Source of the DNA: Acidovorax sp. FJL06 | GTDB lineage: Bacteria > Pseudomonadota > Gammaproteobacteria > Burkholderiales > Burkholderiaceae_C | Length of the DNA stretch: 64,000 nt | Reading direction: 5' to 3' | NCBI RefSeq assembly: GCF_003852545.1 | Contig: NZ_QAJR01000029.1 | Coordinates: 1-64,000, forward strand | Shown here: positions 9,438 to 18,016 of the stretch, in pieces | How the letters are laid out: every line of letters begins with the position of its first letter | Position numbering within the stretch: position 1 is the stretch's first letter | Program-made: the position numbers and the translations under genes | Notes under the pieces: generated by a model | The model's database searches: none | What the model was told of the DNA's origin: nothing | Seen by the model: the letters and a program-made list of their open reading frames with translations, nothing else

Positions 9438-10931
9438 ATGGATTACCCAGCGCTGCAAGCCAGGCTGCGCAGTTTTGCCGCAGCCCGGGATTGGCAGTCT
9501 CGCCACACACCCAAGAACCTGGCCATGGCGCTGACGGTGGAGTCGGCGGGGCTGCTGGAGATGTTCCAGTGGACGACGCTGAGCGAATCGCGGGGTGTTG
9601 TGCGCGATCCCGCCCACAAAGAGCGCGTGGCCCATGGGATTGCCGACGTGCTGCTTTGCCTGTTGCAACTGGCAGACCACGCAGGGGTGGACCTTCCAGA
9701 AGCCGTGGAGCACACGCTGCGTGCAAAGACGCTCGAACACCCACCCAAGCACCCGGAAATGGAGCCTCCCATACCCGCTGCCATCGTGGCCGGCATATGT
9801 GCCCCCACAACCCCTACGACCCCTAGAGTGCACCTGCTCGTTGATTGGGAAAACGTGCAGCCCAAGGGCGATGAACTCAAGGCACTGGTGCCGCAGGGCA
9901 CGGATGTGTGGCTGTTCCATGGCCCACATCAGACGGTGGACCCTGCGGGACACCAGCAGGTTTACGGGTCAGAGCAGGTGACGCAGGTCCCGAGAACGGG
10001 TGCGGGCAGGAACGCGCTGGATTTTCAACTGGCTTACTACGTTGGATACATCTCGGCCCGTCAGCCGGAGGGCACGTTTGTGGTCGTCTCCAACGACCTG
10101 GGTTATGAACCCATGTTGGAGCATGCAAGAGAGTTGGGGTTTGATGCGCAGCGGTGTGGGTTCCGCAGGATGCCGACGCCGCCCGCCGCATCCATAGCGC
10201 TGAAGTCCGCGCCCTTGCCGCAGCCAGAGCCTCCATCGGCGGCAACCCCAGCGGTGGAGGCGACGGTCAAGACCACAGCAAAAGCTGCGCCGGTCCGCAC
10301 CCAGACCACGCGGGCAGACATGCAGCAACTGCTGGCCCAACTGGATGGGCTGGCTTCACCCCACCGCCCCGCGCAGAAGGATGCGTTGTTGGTGCTACTG
10401 CAAAGCTGGTTGGGCGAGTCCAGTGCCCGGTCGCCGCGCACATCGCACGCCTTGGCCCAGTTGCAAGCTCGAAAGCGGGTGGTGGTCAAGGGCGAGGCGG
10501 TGTCCTATCCGCCCGTGGCGGCGGCCCAGCCTGTGGCGAAAACCTCCGCCGCTAAGACTGCTCCTTCAAAGGCGGGGACTGCAAAGAAAGCATCCGCTTC
10601 CAAAGCGCCCGCACAACCGCCAGTGCCGAGGAAATCCGCCGCTTTAGCCCCGCCCAAGGCACCCGTCCCGGCCGTTGGCAAGACTTCTGCAAAGGCTACG
10701 CAACCCCCCACCGGAGCCCAGGTGGCGCGGGCGGTGCTGGCCAGCCTTCTGAAGATGACCAAGAACAAGCCTCGGCAACGCTCAGGCTTGCTCAAGCTCA
10801 TCCAAACTCACGCCGCGCGGGCAGAAGACCCGGCGGCCATGTCGCAGCGTGTGCTGAGCTTGCTGGAGGCGCGCAGGGATGTGGCCACCGCGTCGGATGG
10901 CAAAGGGATCACCTATTTGTCATTGAAATAA
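9438..10931 (+). CDS. MazG-like / PIN (NYN-like) fusion protein with Ala-Lys-Pro linkers
   Basis: A 497-residue multidomain protein. Residues 1-100 match the small MazG-like nucleotide pyrophosphohydrolases (NLAMAL..LLEMFQW, IADVLLCLLQLAD). However, the metal motifs that should read ExxE and ExxD read E35-S-A-G38 and G67-I-A-D70, so two of four ligands are lost. Residues 131-235 form a PIN/NYN-type nuclease fold with acidic positions D136 (LLVDWENVQ), D195 (NALDFQLAYYVGY) and D220 (VVVSNDLGYEPML). Two Ala/Pro/Lys-rich low-complexity linkers follow. Two short helical domains lie near residues 290-350 (LLVLLQSWLG) and 430-497 (ARAVLASLLKMTKNKPRQRS), and both resemble small winged or helical nucleic-acid-binding units. 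I infer an RNA-targeting protein in which the MazG part may bind rather than cleave nucleotides. It is flanked on both sides by the palindromic repeat. Confidence 0.75.
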   Translation: MDYPALQARLRSFAAARDWQSRHTPKNLAMALTVESAGLLEMFQWTTLSESRGVVRDPAHKERVAHGIADVLLCLLQLADHAGVDLPEAVEHTLRAKTLEHPPKHPEMEPPIPAAIVAGICAPTTPTTPRVHLLVDWENVQPKGDELKALVPQGTDVWLFHGPHQTVDPAGHQQVYGSEQVTQVPRTGAGRNALDFQLAYYVGYISARQPEGTFVVVSNDLGYEPMLEHARELGFDAQRCGFRRMPTPPAASIALKSAPLPQPEPPSAATPAVEATVKTTAKAAPVRTQTTRADMQQLLAQLDGLASPHRPAQKDALLVLLQSWLGESSARSPRTSHALAQLQARKRVVVKGEAVSYPPVAAAQPVAKTSAAKTAPSKAGTAKKASASKAPAQPPVPRKSAALAPPKAPVPAVGKTSAKATQPPTGAQVARAVLASLLKMTKNKPRQRSGLLKLIQTHAARAEDPAAMSQRVLSLLEARRDVATASDGKGITYLSLK

Positions 10932-10937
10932 GTGCAC

Positions 10938-10984
10938 GGCGCTTGTCCATCAAGCGCTTAAAGCTATCAAAAATGTAGCTTTAA
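10938..10984. repeat. Intergenic palindromic repeat, copy 3 (rearranged)
   Basis: A damaged copy: GGCGCTTGTCCATCAAGCGC, followed by TTAAAGCTATCAAAAATG and TAGCTTTAAG. It lies in the convergent gap between the MazG/PIN gene and the hybrid kinase and could serve as a hairpin terminator for one or both. Confidence 0.6.
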
Positions 10985-13668
10985 GGCGTACCCTGCTGCA
11001 ACCTCAACAACGTCTGGCTCACCAGCGCCCGCAGCGCAGGCGCGCGCACCGGCTTGGCCAGAAAGCCCCAGCCGCGCTCGGCGGCCTGGCGGCGCAGCGT
11101 GGCGTCGCGCTCGGCGGTGACCAGGATCACGGCGGGGGCCTGGCCCCAGCGCTCACACAACTGGACATAGACATCGGGGCCATGGTGGTGGCTGCCCAGG
11201 TGCACGTCCAGCAGCACCAGCTGGGGTGCCTGGCCGGGCTGGGCGGCGGCCAGGGCCTCGGGCGCGTCACCCGCCAGCGGCACCGCGCAGCCCCAGCGCT
11301 CCAGCAGGGCCTGGGTGGCGGTGCAGGTGGGCCCGTCGTCTTCGATCACCCAGGCGCTGCTGCCTTGCAGGGGCGCATCGTCGCCGGGCTGTAGCGCGGT
11401 GGCGGGGGCGGCGGCCTGCTGCGCGGCAGCCGGGTCGCCCAGCGGCACGCACACCCAGAACACGCTGCCGCGCCCCAGCTGCGAGCGCAGCCCGATCTCG
11501 TGGCCCAGCAGGCGGCCCAGGCGCTCGACGATGGCCAGGCCCAGGCCAGCGCCCCGGTCGTCGGCGCGGCCCTCGTCCAGGCGGCGGAACTCTTCAAAAA
11601 TCTCGCGCTGCAGCGCCTCGGGGATGCCCGGGCCCTGGTCGTGCACCTCGATGCGCAGGTGGTCACCGGCCCTGCGGCAGCCCACCACGATGCGCCCACG
11701 CCGGCTGTAGCGGATGGCGTTGGAAACGAAATTCTGCAGAATGCGGCGCAGCAGGTTTTCGTCGGTGCGCACCACGGCGCGCGTGGGCACGCAGCGGAGC
11801 TTCAGGCCCTGGCTTTCGGCCAGCACACCGAAGTTGTGGGCCAGCACCTGCAGCAGCGGGCCCAGGGCCACGTCGTGGATGTGCACATCCAGCTGGCCCG
11901 ACTCCATGCGCGAGATGTCGAGCAGGCTGTTCAGGATCGCGTCCTGCGCGGCCAGCGCGCCGTCGATGCTGTCCACCGCGTGGCGCTCGGCGTCGCCCGG
12001 CAGATGGCTGCGCAGCAGCGAGGTGAACATGCGCGCGGCGTTCAGGGGCTGCAGCAGGTCATGCACGGCGGCGGCCACAAAGCGGGTCTTGGAGCGGTTG
12101 GCCTGCTCGGCCTCGCGCCGCGCGGCGTCCAGGTCGCGCGTGCGGTCGGCCACACGCTGCTCCAGTGCGTCGGCCAGCGATCTCAGCTCGCGCGCGGCGT
12201 TCTTGTAGCTGGTGATGTCGGCGTAGCTGGTCACAAAGCCGCCTTCGGGCAGCGGGTTGCCCCGGATCTCCAGCACCGTGCCGTCGCCCTTGGCGCTTTC
12301 GTGCAGGTGGGGCTGGCCGCTGCGCAGGTGCGCCAGGCGCCGCGCGATGGCTTCTTCCACCGGGCCCGGCCCCAGCAGCCCCCGGCGGGCGTTGTGGCGC
12401 AGCAGGTCTTCGATGGGCCGGCCCACCTGCATCAGGTCGCTGGGGTAGCGAAACAGCTGCACGTAGCGCGAGTTCCAGGCCACCAGGTGCAGCCCGGCGT
12501 CGATGATGACCACGCCCTGGGGCAGGTGCTCCAGGCTGCGCGAGAGGCCCGTGTCGGTCTGTTGCGCGGCCTGCTGCGCGGCCTGCACGATGCCGTCCTG
12601 CGCGGTGCGCAGCTCCTGGGCGTGCTGTTGCAGCACGGTTTCCAGCTCCTGGCGGCTGCGCTGGCGCAGGCGGGCCAGGCGCTGGCGCTGGCGCACGAAC
12701 AGCACCAGCAGCGCCAGCGCCAGCCAGCCGCCCGCACCGGCGGCCGCAGCCCAGCGGCTGTCCGACACGCTGCTGTGGGTTTCGTGCACCAGGTGCAGCT
12801 GCCAGGGCGTTCCGGGCAGTGGCTGGGTGTGCCACAGCACGCGGCCGGGCAGGGCGGGCAGGCCGGGCGAGGGCTGCACGCGCACCAGGCGGCCGCCGTT
12901 GTCCATGTGGTCGTCCACCTGCCAGGCCAGTGGGCGCAGCGGCTGGTCGGAGTATTGCCGCGTGGCGTTCAGCTCGCGGCGCTCTGCGTCGGACAGGGGC
13001 TCCAGCAGGCGGTAGCGCCAGGCGTCCTGGCTGGCGAGAAAGACCACGCCGTGCGCGTCCGACGCCAGCACGATGTCGGGCGTCTGCAGCCATTCGCGCT
13101 CCAGCTCCTGCAGCGCGATCTTGATGGCCACCAGGCCCAGGGTGTGGCCGCTGGCGTCGCGGATGGCCTGCGACAAAAAGTAGCCTGGCTCGCCCGTGGT
13201 CACGCCGATGCCGTAGAAGCTGCCGCGCCCCTGTGCCAGCGCCTGCTGCACATAGGGGCGAAAGCTGTAGTCCACGCCCACGTTGCTGGTGGCGGTGCGC
13301 CAGTTGCTGGCCGCGATGGCCAGGCCGTCGCGGTTGAGCAGGGTGAGGGTGGACGACTGGCTGGCGCCGTTAGCCTGTTCGAGCTTGAGGTTGAGCTGTT
13401 CCACCTCGGCCGGGCGCAGCGGGCGGGTCAGGGCGCCCTGCAGCTGCGCGTCCAGCGCCAGCACCTCGGGCAGGGTGCGGTAGCGGTCGATGCGCTGGGC
13501 CAGCGTCTGGCCGTACAGGGCCAGTTGCCGTTGCACGCTGTCGCTTTCGTAGTGCAGCGACCGCTGCCAGGCCCATTGCCCCACCGCGAACATGCTGCCC
13601 ACCGTGCCCGCGAGCAGGATCAGCAAGGTCCAGAATTTGCGAAGGCGCAGCGTGGGCATGGCGGGCAA
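10981..13668 (-). CDS. Hybrid sensor histidine kinase with DctB-like periplasmic sensor
   Basis: 895 residues. One membrane segment lies near 10-31 and a second at about 305-327. Between them is a double-Cache domain whose sequence follows that of the C4-dicarboxylate sensor DctB: ASNWRTATSNVGVDYSFRPY, GSFYGIGVTTGEPGYFLSQ and GVVFLASQDAWRYRLL. In the cytoplasm come a coiled coil, a PAS domain (about 380-490), a HisKA domain with H536 in VHDLLQPLNAAR, an HATPase domain with ILQNFVSNAIRYS and GAGLGLAIVERLG, and a C-terminal receiver with D821 (LLDVHLG). The H-box resembles the NahK/ErcS type of hybrid kinase. It is convergent with the MazG/PIN gene. With dctA 1.8 kb away and an orphan LuxR-type regulator at 8717, I infer a dicarboxylate-responsive circuit. 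Confidence 0.9.
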   Translation of the reverse strand: MPAMPTLRLRKFWTLLILLAGTVGSMFAVGQWAWQRSLHYESDSVQRQLALYGQTLAQRIDRYRTLPEVLALDAQLQGALTRPLRPAEVEQLNLKLEQANGASQSSTLTLLNRDGLAIAASNWRTATSNVGVDYSFRPYVQQALAQGRGSFYGIGVTTGEPGYFLSQAIRDASGHTLGLVAIKIALQELEREWLQTPDIVLASDAHGVVFLASQDAWRYRLLEPLSDAERRELNATRQYSDQPLRPLAWQVDDHMDNGGRLVRVQPSPGLPALPGRVLWHTQPLPGTPWQLHLVHETHSSVSDSRWAAAAGAGGWLALALLVLFVRQRQRLARLRQRSRQELETVLQQHAQELRTAQDGIVQAAQQAAQQTDTGLSRSLEHLPQGVVIIDAGLHLVAWNSRYVQLFRYPSDLMQVGRPIEDLLRHNARRGLLGPGPVEEAIARRLAHLRSGQPHLHESAKGDGTVLEIRGNPLPEGGFVTSYADITSYKNAARELRSLADALEQRVADRTRDLDAARREAEQANRSKTRFVAAAVHDLLQPLNAARMFTSLLRSHLPGDAERHAVDSIDGALAAQDAILNSLLDISRMESGQLDVHIHDVALGPLLQVLAHNFGVLAESQGLKLRCVPTRAVVRTDENLLRRILQNFVSNAIRYSRRGRIVVGCRRAGDHLRIEVHDQGPGIPEALQREIFEEFRRLDEGRADDRGAGLGLAIVERLGRLLGHEIGLRSQLGRGSVFWVCVPLGDPAAAQQAAAPATALQPGDDAPLQGSSAWVIEDDGPTCTATQALLERWGCAVPLAGDAPEALAAAQPGQAPQLVLLDVHLGSHHHGPDVYVQLCERWGQAPAVILVTAERDATLRRQAAERGWGFLAKPVRAPALRALVSQTLLRLQQGTP

Positions 13669-13698
13669 GTGTGCCGCATTGGGCGCCGCGCCAGAAAA

Positions 13699-13971
13699 CT
13701 AGGGCGTGTCACCCTTCAATTCCCCCATGCGAAAGCCATCCAGGCCGTGCAATGCTAGGCGCCCTGAGTGCCGTGTAGCTGGCTACACAAGCGAAGGGCA
13801 ACGACGCAATGCGCGGCCTGGATGGCTTTCCCTTCGGGCTGGCTGCGCAATGCGGCGTCTGCTTTGTCGGGCGGCTTGCCAATAGCCCGGCTATTGGCTG
13901 CGCCCCCCTTCGCGCATCCATCCGCATTGCGCGGCCAGCGCGTGGGGGAATTGAAGGGTGACACGCCCTAG
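13699..13971. mobile_element. MITE-like structured element, 273 bp, perfect 29-bp terminal inverted repeats
   Basis: The two ends, 13699-13727 and 13943-13971, are perfect inverted copies 29 bp long, beginning CTAGGGCGTGTCACCC. The interior is nested with further dyads. Positions 13731-13750 pair with 13811-13830 with one mismatch, 13773-13788 is a 7-bp hairpin, and 13879-13897 is a 9-bp-arm palindrome (CCAATAGCCCGGCTATTGG). No convincing protein is encoded inside. The size, termini and lack of a transposase fit a miniature inverted-repeat element. It lies at the 3' end of the substrate-binding protein gene, whose TAG stop (13968-13970) is inside the right terminus. I see no clear target-site duplication. 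Confidence 0.8.
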
Positions 13972-15239
13972 CGGGCCAGCGCCAGGGCTTCCTTGGCGAG
14001 TTCTTCGGCGCGGGCATAGTTCGCCCGGGCCTTGGCGCCCCACGCTTCTTCCACGCCGGGGGAGTGCTTGACGGTGGCGTCTCCCACCAGGGGCGTGTAG
14101 GCCAGGTGGCGCGCCTGGTGGAGGAGTTCGGTGCCGCGCGCATGGGGCCTGGAGGCCAGCTTCGTCTCGGCCTCGTGGATCGCGAGCGTCGCCGCTTGCA
14201 GGTCCTTGAGGCGCAGCGTGATCATCTGGTCGAACAGGGCGGTGACCAGGGGATAGCGCGCCTCCGAGAGTTCGGCGTTGAACTGCACCTTGGCCTGGCG
14301 CGCGACCTTGTAGATGTTGGGAAAGTCGGCCGGCACCTTCAGCCCGGCCACGGAGTAGGGCAGCACGGGCATGCGGCTCACCTTCGGGTCGAACAGCAAT
14401 TCCTGGCCTTCCTGCGACAGGGTGTAGGCGATGAATTTCTTGCCCTCGTCCGCGTTCCTGGCGCCTGCGACCAGGCCAATGCTGGCCGGCACGACCGCCG
14501 TGACCGAGGGGTAGACGAAGTCGACGGGGAACCCGGAATACCGGCCGGCCAGGCCGAAGAAGTCCACCACGATGCCGATGCCGTACTGGCCGCTGTTGAC
14601 GCCTTCGGGCACGCTGGTGCTGCGGTCGGTCACCGCCGCCAGGTTGCCGCCGATTTGCAGCAGCTGGCGCCAGCCCTTGTCCCAGCCTTCGCCCTGCAGG
14701 ATCGTCTCGACGGTGAGGTGGGTGGTGCCGGAGCGGGACGGCGCGGAGATCGCAACATGCCCGTGGTATGCGGGGCGGGCCAGGTCGGCCCATTGCTTGG
14801 GCGTGGGCAGCTTGTGGGTCTGCAGGTAGCGCTTGTTGGTCATGATCCCGTAGCCAGACAGGGCCTGGCCGAAATACAGGCCATCCGGGTCGTTGACCGG
14901 ATGGTTGCCGATTTTGGCGGGGACCAGCGGATTGCGGGCTTCAGGGACCTTTTGAAGCAGCCGCTCACGGCCCAGGACCTCGAAGGCGCCCGGGTCGGAG
15001 ACCCAGAAGACATCGGGGCGCTGGCCGACCGGTGTCTCGCGCAGGTAGGCGATGCCGGCTTTCGTGTTCTTGCTCAGGATTTCCAGCTGGATGCCGGGAT
15101 GCCTGGCCTCGAACGCCTTGCGATAGGTGTCCGTGAGCTCCTTGGGAAAGGAGGTGACGATGGTCACGGTGCCGGAGTGCGCGAAACCCGTGGCGGTGGC
15201 GATGGCGGCGGCAGCCAGGGCGTGAAGGCGAGCAGACAT
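13968..15239 (-). CDS. Periplasmic substrate-binding protein (Fe3+/putrescine-type ABC fold)
   Basis: 423 residues with a signal peptide (about 1-21, cleaved near FAHSG), then VTIVTSFPKELTDTYRKAFE and DVFWVSDPGAFEVL, typical of the AfuA/PhnS-like extracellular binding proteins. The start at 15239 has AGGAG upstream; an earlier in-frame Met at 15308 would add residues before the signal peptide and is rejected. No permease or ATPase gene is adjacent, so it is an orphan component, or it serves a sensor. The stop codon is supplied by the terminal repeat of the MITE-like element, so the native C-terminus may have been trimmed. The tail EELAKEALALAR is helical and not diagnostic. It diverges from dctA. 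Confidence 0.85.
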   Translation of the reverse strand: MSARLHALAAAAIATATGFAHSGTVTIVTSFPKELTDTYRKAFEARHPGIQLEILSKNTKAGIAYLRETPVGQRPDVFWVSDPGAFEVLGRERLLQKVPEARNPLVPAKIGNHPVNDPDGLYFGQALSGYGIMTNKRYLQTHKLPTPKQWADLARPAYHGHVAISAPSRSGTTHLTVETILQGEGWDKGWRQLLQIGGNLAAVTDRSTSVPEGVNSGQYGIGIVVDFFGLAGRYSGFPVDFVYPSVTAVVPASIGLVAGARNADEGKKFIAYTLSQEGQELLFDPKVSRMPVLPYSVAGLKVPADFPNIYKVARQAKVQFNAELSEARYPLVTALFDQMITLRLKDLQAATLAIHEAETKLASRPHARGTELLHQARHLAYTPLVGDATVKHSPGVEEAWGAKARANYARAEELAKEALALAR

Positions 15240-15310
15240 GGGGTCTCCTGGAGTTTCGGACTGAACGCAGGAGGAGGGTAGGGAGTCGCCCCGGTCCGGG
15301 CCAATCACAC

Positions 15311-15334
15311 TTTCTGATGGGGCTCATCAGGAAA
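15311..15334. promoter_or_regulatory. Inverted repeat in the binding-protein/dctA divergent region
   Basis: CTGATG (15314-15319) and CATCAG (15325-15330) form a perfect 6-bp dyad with a 5-bp spacer, extended by TTTC on the left and GAAA on the right. It lies 72 bp upstream of the binding-protein start and about 170 bp upstream of dctA, a plausible operator position for either gene. The binding factor is unknown. Confidence 0.4.
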
Positions 15335-15506
15335 GAGGCTGGGGCGCATGCCCTAGGTATTTACCCTTGTCTGGATGGGTGGCTGCCTTGGGCGGTGCCA
15401 CCGACTAATACCAATAGGTTATCGGCTGAAACAAAGTGTAGCGGTACAAACGGCACCCTCGACGCACCCCGCTGGTGCCGTCCCCCGTGATTTCAGGAGA
15501 CATCCC

Positions 15507-16880
15507 ATGCACGCCATGACCGCCCCCACAGCCCACCCCGTGCGGCTGCCTTTTTATCGGCAACTGTATTTCCAGGTGGTGGCTGCCATCGTCCTGGGCG
15601 TGCTGCTGGGCCATTTCGAGCCCGCCTATGGCGAGGCGCTGAAGCCGCTGGGCGATGCCTTCATCAAGCTGGTGAAGATGATCATCGCGCCGGTGATCTT
15701 CCTGACCATCGTGACCGGCATCGCGGGCATGTCGCAGCTGTCCACCGTGGGCCGCGTGTTTGGCAAGGCGATGGCGTACTTTCTGTTCTTCTCCACGCTG
15801 GCCCTGGTGGTGGGCCTGGTGGTGGCCAACGTGGTGCAGCCCGGCGCCGGCATGAACATCAACCCCGCTGACCTGGACCAGACGGCCGTCAAGGGCTACG
15901 TGGCCAAGTCGCACGAGATGACGCTCACCGGCTTTGCGCTGGACATCATCCCCAAGACGCTGGTGAGCCCCTTCGTGGGCGACAACATCCTGCAGGTGCT
16001 GCTGGTGGCCGTGCTGTTCGGCATTGGCCTGGCGATGGTGGGCGAGCCCGGCCGGCCGGTGCTGAACTTTCTGGATGCGCTCACGACCCCCGTGTTCAAG
16101 GTGGTGGGCATTGTGATGAAGGCCGCGCCCATCGGTGCGTTTGGCGCCATGGCGTTCACCATCGGCAAGTTCGGCCTGGGCTCGCTGGTGAACCTGGCCT
16201 GGCTGGTGGGCTCGTTCTACATCACCTCGTTGCTGTTTGTGGTGGTGATCTTGGGCTTTGTGGCGCGCCTGTGCGGCTTCTCGGTGTTCAAGCTGTGCCG
16301 CTACCTCAAGGCCGAGCTGATGCTGGTGCTGGGCACCTCGTCGTCGGAATCCGCCCTGCCGTCGCTGATGGAGAAGATGGAAAAGGCCGGTTGCAGCAAG
16401 TCGGTGGTCGGCCTCGTGGTGCCCACGGGCTATTCCTTCAACCTGGACGGCACCAACATCTACATGACGCTGGCCGCGCTGTTCATCGCCCAGGCCACGA
16501 ACACCGAACTCACGCTGGGCCACCAGGTGGCGCTGCTGCTGGTGGCGATGCTGTCGTCCAAGGGCGCGGCGGGCGTGACGGGTGCGGGCTTCATCACCCT
16601 GGCCGCCACCCTGGCCGTGGTGCCTGAAGTGCCCGTGGCCGGCATGGCGCTGATCCTGGGCGTGGACCGTTTCATGAGCGAGTGCCGCTCGCTGACCAAC
16701 TTCATCGGCAATGCCGTGGCCACCGTGGTGGTTTCGCGCTGGGAAAACGCACTGGACCGCGAGCGCCTGGACGCCGCGCTGAACGGCCACCCCTTGCCCG
16801 CCGCCCCTGTGGCTGTGGCAGTCGCCCCGGTGGTGGCCGCCGAGGCGCCCGTGGGCTCGGTGGCCCGCACGGCGGCCTGA
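15507..16880 (+). CDS. dctA: C4-dicarboxylate:cation symporter DctA
   Basis: 457 residues of the DAACS (SLC1-type) symporter family, taking up succinate, fumarate and malate. The N-terminal [21 protein letters not shown] is characteristic of DctA (given in two parts: [14 protein letters not shown] and LGVLLGH). Transport motifs include the serine-rich loop [14 protein letters not shown] and the unwound-helix segment [14 protein letters not shown], with [14 protein letters not shown]-like [14 protein letters not shown] near the C-terminus. The start at 15507 has AGGAGA 6 bp upstream; the frame is open earlier without support. The last 40 residues are Ala/Val/Pro-rich. The nearby DctB-like kinase and binding protein fit a dicarboxylate uptake locus. 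A strong terminator follows. Confidence 0.96.
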   Translation: MHAMTAPTAHPVRLPFYRQLYFQVVAAIVLGVLLGHFEPAYGEALKPLGDAFIKLVKMIIAPVIFLTIVTGIAGMSQLSTVGRVFGKAMAYFLFFSTLALVVGLVVANVVQPGAGMNINPADLDQTAVKGYVAKSHEMTLTGFALDIIPKTLVSPFVGDNILQVLLVAVLFGIGLAMVGEPGRPVLNFLDALTTPVFKVVGIVMKAAPIGAFGAMAFTIGKFGLGSLVNLAWLVGSFYITSLLFVVVILGFVARLCGFSVFKLCRYLKAELMLVLGTSSSESALPSLMEKMEKAGCSKSVVGLVVPTGYSFNLDGTNIYMTLAALFIAQATNTELTLGHQVALLLVAMLSSKGAAGVTGAGFITLAATLAVVPEVPVAGMALILGVDRFMSECRSLTNFIGNAVATVVVSRWENALDRERLDAALNGHPLPAAPVAVAVAPVVAAEAPVGSVARTAA

Positions 16881-16904
16881 CCCGGCCCCGCCGGACTTCG
16901 CGCA

Positions 16905-16942
16905 ACGCGGCGCAGGCCCTGGGGTCTGCGCCGCGTTTTTTA
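16905..16942 (+). terminator. Rho-independent terminator of dctA
   Basis: An 11-bp GC-rich stem (ACGCGGCGCAG at 16905-16915 with 16926-16936), a 10-nt loop and a run of T. It sits 25 bp after the dctA stop. Confidence 0.88.
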
Positions 16943-17041
16943 TGGGGTGGCGGGGTGGGGCCATGGACGCACCGTGGACAATGGGGCCCCGCCCGGTGCC
17001 AGTCTGCAGGCTGGCGCGGGGCATTACAAGGAATCCCCGTC

Positions 17042-17488
17042 ATGACTCTCGAAGCCGTCCTGGCCGCCTTGCACCTGGTGGCCATCCTGACCTTTGTGGT
17101 CTTTCTATCGAGCCAGGCCGCGCTGTGCCGCATCGAATGGCTCAATGCCGCCGTGGTGGAGCGCCTGGCCCGGCTGGATGTGATCTATGGCGTGGCGGGC
17201 GTGGTGCTGATTGGCAGCGGCCTGGCGCGGGTGCTCTGGGGCGTCAAGGGCGCATCGTGGTACCTGTCGCAGCCGCTGTTCCACATCAAGATCACCATCG
17301 TGCTGGCCATGGTCCTGCTGTCGTTTGTGCCCTCGGCCGCATTCCGCCGCTGGCGCCACAACCTGCGCAGCACGGGGGCGCTGCCGGGGGCGCAGGAGGT
17401 GGCCAAGGTGCGCCGCCTGGTGATGGTCCAGTCGCATGTGCTGCCGGTCGTGGCCGTGATTGCGGTGTTCTGGGCCCGCGGCTGGTAG
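17042..17488 (+). CDS. DUF2214 family membrane protein
   Basis: 148 residues with four hydrophobic segments (near 5-25, 48-68, 84-104 and 128-146). The family mark HIKITIVLAMVLLSFVPSAAFRRW (in parts: HIKITIVLAM, SFVPSAAFRRW) is present. The family is uncharacterised, inner-membrane, and usually single-copy. It follows the dctA terminator, so it has its own promoter. Nothing around it hints at function. Confidence 0.85.
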   Translation: MTLEAVLAALHLVAILTFVVFLSSQAALCRIEWLNAAVVERLARLDVIYGVAGVVLIGSGLARVLWGVKGASWYLSQPLFHIKITIVLAMVLLSFVPSAAFRRWRHNLRSTGALPGAQEVAKVRRLVMVQSHVLPVVAVIAVFWARGW

Positions 17489-17547
17489 GGGCCGGCAGAC
17501 GGCGTTGCGGTCGGCGCGCGCCGAGTCAAAAAACGGAGCACCAGACG

Positions 17548-17583
17548 AAAAAGCCCGCCAGGCAAGGAACTGGCGGGCTTTTT
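17548..17583. terminator. Bidirectional terminator between DUF2214 gene and psiF
   Basis: AAAGCCCGCCA (17550-17560) pairs perfectly with 17571-17581 across a 10-nt loop, with A and T runs outside. The two flanking genes converge here. Confidence 0.88.
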
Positions 17584-17614
17584 GGGGGGGCAGAGCCTTT
17601 GAAGGGCGCTGCTC

Positions 17615-17908
17615 TTACTTCTTCAGGCAATCGCTCATGAAAGCCTTGCGCTCGTCACCCTTGAGCGTTTTGGCCTTGGCATCGGCGTTGCAGGTCTTCA
17701 TCTTGTCTTGCTGGGTGGCGGGCTTGTTGCTCAGGCAGGTCTTCATGAACGCCTTGCGTTCGTCGCCCTTCTGGTCTCCCGCTTCCTTGTTGCAGGTCGC
17801 CATCTTGGATTGTTGCTTGGTGGGCGCCTTGGTGTCCTCGGCTGCATGGGCGCTCATGCCCAGCGACAGGGCCAGGCCAAGTGCAGTCAGGGAAATCAGC
17901 TTTTTCAT
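17615..17908 (-). CDS. psiF: PsiF-repeat protein
   Basis: 97 residues with a clear signal peptide (1-22, MKKLISLTALGLALSLGMSAHA given as its ends MKKLIS and MSAHA) and two PsiF repeats, each with the pattern KM.TCN..A and GDERKAFM..CL. The four cysteines probably form disulfides in the periplasm. E. coli psiF is induced by phosphate starvation; no Pho box was identified here. A good ribosome binding site (AGGAG) precedes the ATG. Confidence 0.9.
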   Translation of the reverse strand: MKKLISLTALGLALSLGMSAHAAEDTKAPTKQQSKMATCNKEAGDQKGDERKAFMKTCLSNKPATQQDKMKTCNADAKAKTLKGDERKAFMSDCLKK

Positions 17909-18016
17909 GGAATCTCCTGGAGTGGATGCGTTATGGGGGGTCCCGGCGGCATTGCACCATAGAACCCGGCGAGCGACAACGCGGGCAAGCCATGAAAAGG
18001 CGCGTCCCCGGCACGC

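Noticed and set aside
11500-13758. 752-codon plus-strand frame opposite the hybrid kinase
   Set aside because: The kinase has all expected domains in order. The antisense product is repetitive Ala/Gly/His-rich.
13755-13964. Small open frames inside the MITE-like element
   Set aside because: They lie within nested inverted repeats, lack ribosome binding sites and resemble no protein.
16880-17042. A gene between dctA and the DUF2214 gene
   Set aside because: The region holds a terminator and a short leader only; no frame has coding character.
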